A stretch of 11,041 nt of DNA from an uncultured Collinsella sp. (GTDB lineage: Bacteria > Actinomycetota > Coriobacteriia > Coriobacteriales > Coriobacteriaceae). Position 1 is the first letter of the stretch; each line of letters starts with the position of its first letter. The stretch lies in NCBI GenBank assembly GCA_902478945.1, contig CABSMX010000071.1:1-11041 (forward strand), read 5' to 3'. Shown here in pieces: positions 7,113 through 11,041 of this stretch. The notes beneath the pieces were generated by a model, which was not told the origin of the DNA, ran no database searches, and was given only the letters and a program-made list of their open reading frames with translations. The position numbers were made by a program, and so were the translations under genes.

Positions 7113-8183
7113 ATGTCGCTCGTTTTGGATATCAAAAAGCGCTATCCCGGGTTTATGCTCGACATGCAGCTTGAGGCCGGCGAGGAGCGTGTGGCACTAC
7201 TCGGTGCCTCGGGTTGCGGTAAGAGCTGCACGCTGCGCTGCATTGCCGGTGTTGAGACGCCCGACGAGGGCAAGATTGTCGTCAACGGCGTGACCTTTTT
7301 TGACTCGGTGGCGGGCATCAACCTGTCACCCCAGGAGCGTAAATGCGCTCTGCTGTTCCAAAACTATCAGCTGTTCCCCAACATGACGGTGGCCGACAAC
7401 GTGTGCGCGGGCGTTGAGGATGCGGGCGACGCCGCGGCGCGCAAAAAGCTTGCCGAGCGCTACCTGGGCATTTTTGGCCTGGCCGACTTTGCCGACCGCT
7501 ATCCCGCGCGCCTCTCGGGCGGCCAGCAGCAGCGTGTGGCGCTTGCCCGCATGGTAGCGGCGCATCCGGGCATCTTTATGTTCGACGAGCCCATGAGCGC
7601 GCTCGATTCCTATCTTAAGAGCGCGCTTGAGCAAAACATGCTCGACCTGTTCGATGTATGCAACCGCACTGTGCTCTACGTGAGCCACGATATTGACGAG
7701 GCATGCCGCCTGTGCAAGCGCATTTGCGTGATGCATAACGGACATGTGGAGGAGATCGGCTCCGTCGAGGACGTGGTTCGCCGTCCGCAGACGCTGGCGG
7801 CGCTGCGCCTGACGGGCTGCAAGAATACGAGCCGCGCGCGCAAGATTGGCGACGAAGAAGTCGAGGCCCTCGACTGGGGCATGACCTTTAACGTGGGTCG
7901 CGAGGTTCCCGATAATGTGGCGTACCTGGGCGTTCGCGCAAGCTATTTCCATGTTGACAACCGTGCCGAGCGGGGCCGTAACAGCTACGATTTGCATGTG
8001 GCCCGTGTGAGCGATTCGCGCTTTGAGCGGCTGGTATTGCTGGACGTGCCGCGCGCTGATGCGCCCACGCGTCTGCAGTGGAAGGTCAACAAGGTGGGCG
8101 TGCCTGTCGACGAGCTGCCGCAAGCAGGCGAGACGCTGCGTATGCATTTTGATGCCAGCAGGATCCATTTGGTTTGTCGATAG
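7113..8183 (+). CDS. modC: Molybdate ABC transporter ATP-binding protein ModC
   Basis: Cytoplasmic ATPase that powers ModB, 356 residues (E. coli ModC is about 350). The nucleotide-binding domain has Walker A GASGCGKS at 31-38, Q-loop Gln83, signature LSGGQQQR at 134-141, Walker B IFMFDEP at 154-160, D-loop SALD at 162-165 and H-loop His192. After TGCKNTSRA at 234-242 comes a C-terminal domain of about 110 residues. It resembles the accessory oxyanion-binding region of ModC but lacks an obvious classical Mop motif, so its molybdate-sensing role is uncertain. The modB stop codon is 3 bases upstream of its ATG, and the GGGAGG ribosome binding site lies inside the end of modB, so translation of the two is probably coupled. 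A terminator follows 12 bases after the stop. Confidence 0.93.
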   Translation: MSLVLDIKKRYPGFMLDMQLEAGEERVALLGASGCGKSCTLRCIAGVETPDEGKIVVNGVTFFDSVAGINLSPQERKCALLFQNYQLFPNMTVADNVCAGVEDAGDAAARKKLAERYLGIFGLADFADRYPARLSGGQQQRVALARMVAAHPGIFMFDEPMSALDSYLKSALEQNMLDLFDVCNRTVLYVSHDIDEACRLCKRICVMHNGHVEEIGSVEDVVRRPQTLAALRLTGCKNTSRARKIGDEEVEALDWGMTFNVGREVPDNVAYLGVRASYFHVDNRAERGRNSYDLHVARVSDSRFERLVLLDVPRADAPTRLQWKVNKVGVPVDELPQAGETLRMHFDASRIHLVCR

Positions 8184-8194
8184 CGCCAGGTAAT

Positions 8195-8229
8195 GCCGTC
8201 GGGGATATAAGCCACGGCGGCTTTGTCTT
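8195..8229 (+). terminator. Rho-independent terminator after modABC
   Basis: GCCGTCGGGG (8195-8204) pairs with CCACGGCGGC (8212-8221) in a 10-position stem with one G-U pair and one mismatch, a 7-base loop ATATAAG, and the tail TTTGTCTT. It begins 12 bases after modC ends. Confidence 0.72.
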
Positions 8230-8384
8230 GCCGCTCGCCGAATGAAGGATGACAAACTCTTATCAATTAAGATAATTATTTATTAAACGACGGCACACGA
8301 CGCTGTCGTACGAATGTCAACGGTGTTCGCATGGTCGACGACCGTTGATATAGTTGACCTTAACTTGTAAAGGAGGGTGCGCAC
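8230..8384 (+). promoter_or_regulatory. Promoter region with several dyads upstream of the reductase unit
   Basis: A possible sigma-70-type promoter is TTCGCA (8326-8331), a 17-base spacer, and TATAGT (8349-8354). A perfect dyad GGTCG-A-CGACC (8333-8343) lies within the spacer. TCAACGG (8317-8323) and CCGTTGA (8342-8348) form a longer inverted repeat, and GTCAAC (8316-8321) mirrors GTTGAC (8353-8358). Further upstream are ACGAC-GCT-GTCGT (8297-8309) and an AT-rich TTATC-AATTAA-GATAA (8260-8275). The layout suggests regulated transcription. The regulator is unknown and no single box is decisive. Confidence 0.42.
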
Positions 8385-8504
8385 ATGCCGCAGACGACAT
8401 ACATTCGCCGCGTTGCCGCGCGTGCCCTACCCTATATATGGCTCGGAGTCGCATATGAGCAGGTATGTTCGCGGCTCCGGGAGAGACGACGCACAACTAA
8501 ATAA
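8385..8504 (+). CDS. Possible 39-residue leader peptide or small protein
   Basis: ATG at 8385 is preceded by AAAGGAGG (8369-8376) with an 8-base spacer, the strongest ribosome binding site in the window, and the frame runs to TAA at 8502-8504. The product begins MPQTTYIRRVAAR, has a short hydrophobic middle (ALPYIWLGVAY) and a basic end (SRLRERRRTTK). I do not recognise it. It uses CTA, ATA, AGA and CGA codons that its neighbours largely avoid, which argues either for a regulatory leader or against real coding. It ends 113 bases before the reductase gene and lies between the likely promoter and that gene. No homology could be tested. Confidence 0.42.
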   Translation: MPQTTYIRRVAARALPYIWLGVAYEQVCSRLRERRRTTK

Positions 8505-8617
8505 TCAGCTGCAAAGCAGGTTCCCCAAAATTCCGGGTTTAGGCGCGGCTGGGTTTTCGCCACCCACCGTGCAGCAATACCGTAGCTATTCATTTTTGGT
8601 TCGAGAGGGGAACCGTC
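8505..8617 (+). promoter_or_regulatory. Leader of the reductase gene with a ribosome-binding-site hairpin
   Basis: This gap holds CTGC-AAA-GCAG (8509-8519) and, just before the start codon, GGTTC (8598-8602) pairing with GAACC (8610-8614). The loop GAGAGGG of the second hairpin is the purine-rich ribosome binding site of the gene starting at 8618, so folding could tune translation. No -10 box is evident here. Confidence 0.35.
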
Positions 8618-9901
8618 ATGGCTGAAGAATTCGATTTCCATCCGATGTGGGAGAGCCTCGGCATGAATCTTGCCGACCACGACATGCTGCTGGGCGCCGT
8701 GGGTCAGATGTACGGCGATATGTTCCTGACGCAGAACAATCGCCCCAAGTCCACGTCCTACCTGGATTTTGTCGCCACCAACATCCACAGCGGCCGTATT
8801 AAGGAGATGCTCGACAAGAAGGAGGCCGGCGAGGCCACCAAGATCGTCGGTTCGTTCTGCGTCTACGTACCCGAGGAGATCGTGCTTGCCTGCGATGGCA
8901 TCCCCGTGGGTCTGTGCTCGGGTGCCGACTGGGCAACGGACAAGGTCGAGGAGCACCTGCCGCGCAACACCTGCCCGCTTATCAAGAGCTTTGCCGGCTT
9001 TAAGCTGGGCGAGGTCTGCCCCTATATCGAGTCGAGCGACCTGGTGGTAGGCGAGAACACCTGCGATGGCAAGAAGAAAGCTTACGAGTTCTTTGCCACG
9101 CAAAAGAACATGTACGTCATGGATATTCCCAACGTACACGACGAGTCGACGCTCGTGACCTGGAAGGCTGAGGTTAAAAAGCTTGCCGCCAAGATCGAGG
9201 AAGAGTGTGGCGTCAAGATTACGCCCGAGCGCCTGAAGGCTGCCATCCACGCCGTCAACGAGAAGTGTCGCGCCCTGCAGCGTCTGGCTGCCACGCGCGC
9301 TGCCGATCCGGCGCCCATCAGCGGTCTCGATAGCCTGCTGACCGTTCAGGCCGCCTTTATGGACGACACGCCGCGTCTGACCGGAGCCATTAACGATATG
9401 GCGGCTGAGTGCGAGCAGCGTGTCGAGGCCGGCGAAGGCGTGGCGCCCAAGGGGACCAAGCGCATCCTGTACACCGGTACGCCCATGGCCGTGCCCAACT
9501 GGAAGCTGTTCAACCTCATCGAGAAGGCCGGCGGCGTTGTGGTAGGCGAGGAGTCCTGCACGGGCTTGCGCTACTACAAGGACCTGGTCGACGAGTCCGG
9601 CGAGACGGTCGACGAGATGCTCGACGCCATCGCCGAGCGCTACTTTAAGATCAACTGTGCTGTCTTTACGCCCAACGACCAGCGTATGAAGGACATTGTC
9701 CAGATGGCCAAGGACCTGCATGCCGACGGTATCGTCGACGTGGCCCTGCAGTTCTGCACGCTCTACGAGATGGAGTCGTTTGCCGTGGAGAAGGCCGCCG
9801 AGGAGGCCGGCATTCCGTTTATGCACATCACGACCGACTACGCCGGCGAGGACGCCGGTCAGCTCCAGACCCGCATCGAGGCCTTCCTCGAGACGATTTA
9901 G
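8618..9901 (+). CDS. 2-hydroxyacyl-CoA dehydratase family / double-cubane-cluster reductase (YjiM-like)
   Basis: Cytoplasmic iron-sulfur protein of 427 residues in the HgdB/BcrC/YjiM family (2-hydroxyacyl-CoA dehydratase D component). Single-gene members such as E. coli YjiM and the Carboxydothermus double-cubane-cluster protein bind an [8Fe-9S]-type cluster and are fed low-potential electrons by an ATP-dependent activator. Cysteines sit in family-like contexts: GSFCVYVPEEIVLACDG (Cys81, Cys92), GLCSGADW (Cys100), RNTCPLIKS (Cys119), EVCPYI (Cys134), ENTCDGKKKAYE (Cys149), GEESCTGLRYY (Cys314) and ALQFCTLYE (Cys380). The C-terminal TTDYAGEDAGQLQTRIEAFLE is also typical. The length and lack of a paired second subunit favour the YjiM type over dehydratase alpha or beta subunits. 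The ATG at 8618 has GAGAGGGG before it. The substrate is unknown. No activator ATPase gene is adjacent: upstream is modC and downstream a transporter lipoprotein. Confidence 0.87.
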   Translation: MAEEFDFHPMWESLGMNLADHDMLLGAVGQMYGDMFLTQNNRPKSTSYLDFVATNIHSGRIKEMLDKKEAGEATKIVGSFCVYVPEEIVLACDGIPVGLCSGADWATDKVEEHLPRNTCPLIKSFAGFKLGEVCPYIESSDLVVGENTCDGKKKAYEFFATQKNMYVMDIPNVHDESTLVTWKAEVKKLAAKIEEECGVKITPERLKAAIHAVNEKCRALQRLAATRAADPAPISGLDSLLTVQAAFMDDTPRLTGAINDMAAECEQRVEAGEGVAPKGTKRILYTGTPMAVPNWKLFNLIEKAGGVVVGEESCTGLRYYKDLVDESGETVDEMLDAIAERYFKINCAVFTPNDQRMKDIVQMAKDLHADGIVDVALQFCTLYEMESFAVEKAAEEAGIPFMHITTDYAGEDAGQLQTRIEAFLETI

Positions 9902-9932
9902 CCGCACCTGCGCCAAGCTGTGCCGTCGGGTG

Positions 9933-9959
9933 TTCCTATCCACGCGATAGGGATTTCTC
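9933..9959 (+). terminator. Possible intrinsic terminator after the reductase gene
   Basis: TTCCTATC (9933-9940) pairs with GATAGGGA (9946-9953), an 8-bp stem with one G-U pair and a 5-base loop, followed by TTTCTCC. It lies 31 bases after the stop codon. The T-tract is short. Confidence 0.45.
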
Positions 9960-9973
9960 CGTTGCCATGCCGG

Positions 9974-10008
9974 GCGGTGTCCGGATGCACCGCAGGGCGC
10001 CGATCGGC
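9974..10008 (+). other. Two further palindromes in the leader of the solute-binding protein gene
   Basis: GCGGTG (9974-9979) and CACCGC (9988-9993) form a perfect 6-bp stem with an 8-base loop. GCCGATCGGC (9999-10008) is a perfect 10-base palindrome. Together with the hairpins on either side, they make the whole 184-base gap a row of inverted repeats. No known riboswitch core is recognised. Confidence 0.4.
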
Positions 10009-10017
10009 TTCGCATAG

Positions 10018-10060
10018 CTGCCGGGGCGGGGATTTCTGCCGTCCCGGCAGATTCTGTCCG
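10018..10060 (+). terminator. Strong GC-rich hairpin, terminator or attenuator
   Basis: CTGCCGGGGCGG (10018-10029) pairs with CCGTCCCGGCAG (10039-10050) over 12 bp with a single G-U pair and a 9-base loop. This is the most stable hairpin in the window. The following ATTCTGTCCGTTTGTT is only moderately T-rich. It ends 35 bases before the next start codon, leaving little room for a promoter, so it may act as an attenuator or processing stem in that gene's leader. Confidence 0.5.
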
Positions 10061-10085
10061 TTTGTTCAGACACGAAAGGAACTCA

Positions 10086-11016
10086 ATGAACAACGATCTT
10101 TTCAAGGCGGGCGTTTCCCGTCGCGGTTTTCTGACCGGCTCCGCTGCCCTGTGCGTCATGGCGGGCCTCGGCCTCACCGGCTGCGGCGGTTCGGGCGCCG
10201 AGAGCGGTAGCGCCGCTGCCTCCGGCCAGGATGTGGAGTATCGCGACGAGCTGCAGATCGCGTTACCGGCGAGCCCGGACGGTCTCGATCCGCACACCAC
10301 GTCGTCGCTTGTGACCATGGACATCATCTGCAACGTCGTCGAGCCGCTCTTTGGCCTCGATAGCGACTACGAGCCCCAGCCCGTGCTGGCCAAGGGCTAT
10401 GAGGTCTCCGACGACGGCCTGACCTACACCATCAAGCTGCGCGAGGGCGTCACCTTCCACAACGGCAAGGAGTTTGGCTCCGAGGACGTCGTGGCCTCGA
10501 TGAACCGCTGGCTCACCGTCAACGACCGCGCCGCGAGCCTGCTGCCCGGCGCCACCTTCGCCGCCTCGGGCGACCACGAGGTCACCTGCACGCTGACCGA
10601 GCCCGCCGTCGACTTTCTGATCATCCTGGGCAACCACTCCCAGTATCCGGGCATCTTCCCCTCCGAGGTCATCGAGGCCGCGGGCGATACCGGCGTGACC
10701 GAGTACGTGGGTACCGGTGCCTACAAGTTTGTGGAGTGGAAGCAGGACCAGTACGTCCATCTCACCCGCTACGAGGACTATGTCGCCGCCCACGGCAAGG
10801 CTTCGGGCTACACCGGCAAGGTCTCCGCGCCCACCAAGGACATCTACTATCAGTTCGTGACCGAGGCCTCCACGCGCGTGAGCGGGTTTGAGACCGGCGA
10901 GTACGATATCGCTGGCGAGATCCCCACCGAGAACTACCACGACTTCGACGGCAACGACGACGTCAAGCTCTACACCCATAACGCCGGCGTTCTGACCGCC
11001 TTCCTCAACATGAACG
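10086..11016 (+). CDS. ABC transporter substrate-binding lipoprotein, family 5 (peptide/nickel type), partial
   Basis: The first 310 codons of an extracytoplasmic solute-binding protein of the SBP_bac_5 family (full length usually about 500-550), which captures oligopeptides, nickel complexes or other small solutes for an ABC importer. The N-terminus has a twin-arginine motif SRRGFL at 11-16 and a lipobox LTGC with Cys33 as the lipid-modified residue, followed by a Gly/Ser/Ala linker. Family hallmarks are ALPASPDGLDPH, NVVEPLFGLDSDYEPQPVLA, VSDDGLTYTIKLREGVTFHN and GTGAYKFVEWK. AAAGGA lies shortly before the ATG at 10086. The reading frame continues into adapter at 11017, so the C-terminal part and any permease genes are missing because of the contig end, not because of a real truncation. 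The ligand cannot be inferred. Confidence 0.9.
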
Positions 11017-11041
11017 CTGTCTCTTATACACATCTGACGCT
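11017..11041. other. Residual Illumina Nextera adapter (not genomic)
   Basis: Bases 11017-11035 are the reverse complement of the 19-base Tn5 mosaic end (CTGTCTCTTATACACATCT), and 11036-11041 (GACGCT) continue as the read-1 adapter. The open coding frame above is interrupted here by technical sequence. Confidence 0.97.

Noticed and set aside
8432..10333. 633-residue minus-strand open frame
   Set aside because: It is antisense across the reductase gene, the structured gap and the solute-binding protein gene. It has no recognisable domain, while the plus strand has strong family motifs.
46..11016. CRISPR arrays, insertion sequences, tRNA or rRNA genes
   Set aside because: No regularly spaced direct repeats, transposase motifs, tRNA-like cloverleaf or rRNA sequence was seen on either strand.
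10263..11033. 256-residue minus-strand open frame
   Set aside because: It starts in adapter (MCIRDS) and is antisense to the convincing solute-binding protein gene. Open antisense frames are common in GC-rich coding DNA.

Overview
This is a high-GC bacterial fragment. It is probably from an anaerobic gut actinobacterium of the class Coriobacteriia, perhaps Collinsella. That rests on base composition, codon use, the run of twin-arginine lipoproteins and the gene mix; it is inference, because no rRNA or other marker gene is present. Both ends are library adapter, not genome. Bases 1-45 are Illumina Nextera read-2 adapter with an 8-base index, and 11017-11041 are the read-1 mosaic end and adapter. 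The genuine sequence is 46-11016.

Layout. (1) 84-2555, minus strand: a CLC antiporter followed by a YegS/DgkB-type lipid kinase, probably one transcription unit. The antiporter's pore motifs point to the fluoride/proton (CLC-F) subgroup. (2) 2767-4519, plus strand: moeA and mogA, the last two steps of molybdenum cofactor assembly, ending in a good intrinsic terminator. (3) 4610-8229, plus strand: an operator-like palindrome array, then modA, modB, modC (molybdate ABC importer) and another intrinsic terminator. The modB product is about twice the usual size and carries an unrecognised ~190-residue secreted domain in front of the permease. (4) 8230-9901: a promoter region full of dyads, a possible 39-residue leader peptide with a near-perfect ribosome binding site, and a 427-residue protein of the 2-hydroxyacyl-CoA dehydratase / double-cubane-cluster reductase family (YjiM-like). 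Its usual ATPase activator is not seen. (5) 9902-11016: a hairpin-rich leader, then a family 5 solute-binding lipoprotein gene cut off by the contig end.

How the genes fit together. ModA captures molybdate (or tungstate) outside the cell and ModBC imports it. MogA adenylylates molybdopterin and MoeA inserts the metal. The terminator at 4533-4570 and the separate promoter region suggest that uptake and cofactor assembly are transcribed separately. The reductase probably serves an anaerobic electron-accepting pathway. The downstream solute-binding protein could supply its substrate, but nothing in the sequence proves that link. The most novel-looking items are the ModB fusion, the dyad array before modA, the short leader ORF before the reductase, and the attenuator-like hairpin before the solute-binding protein gene.
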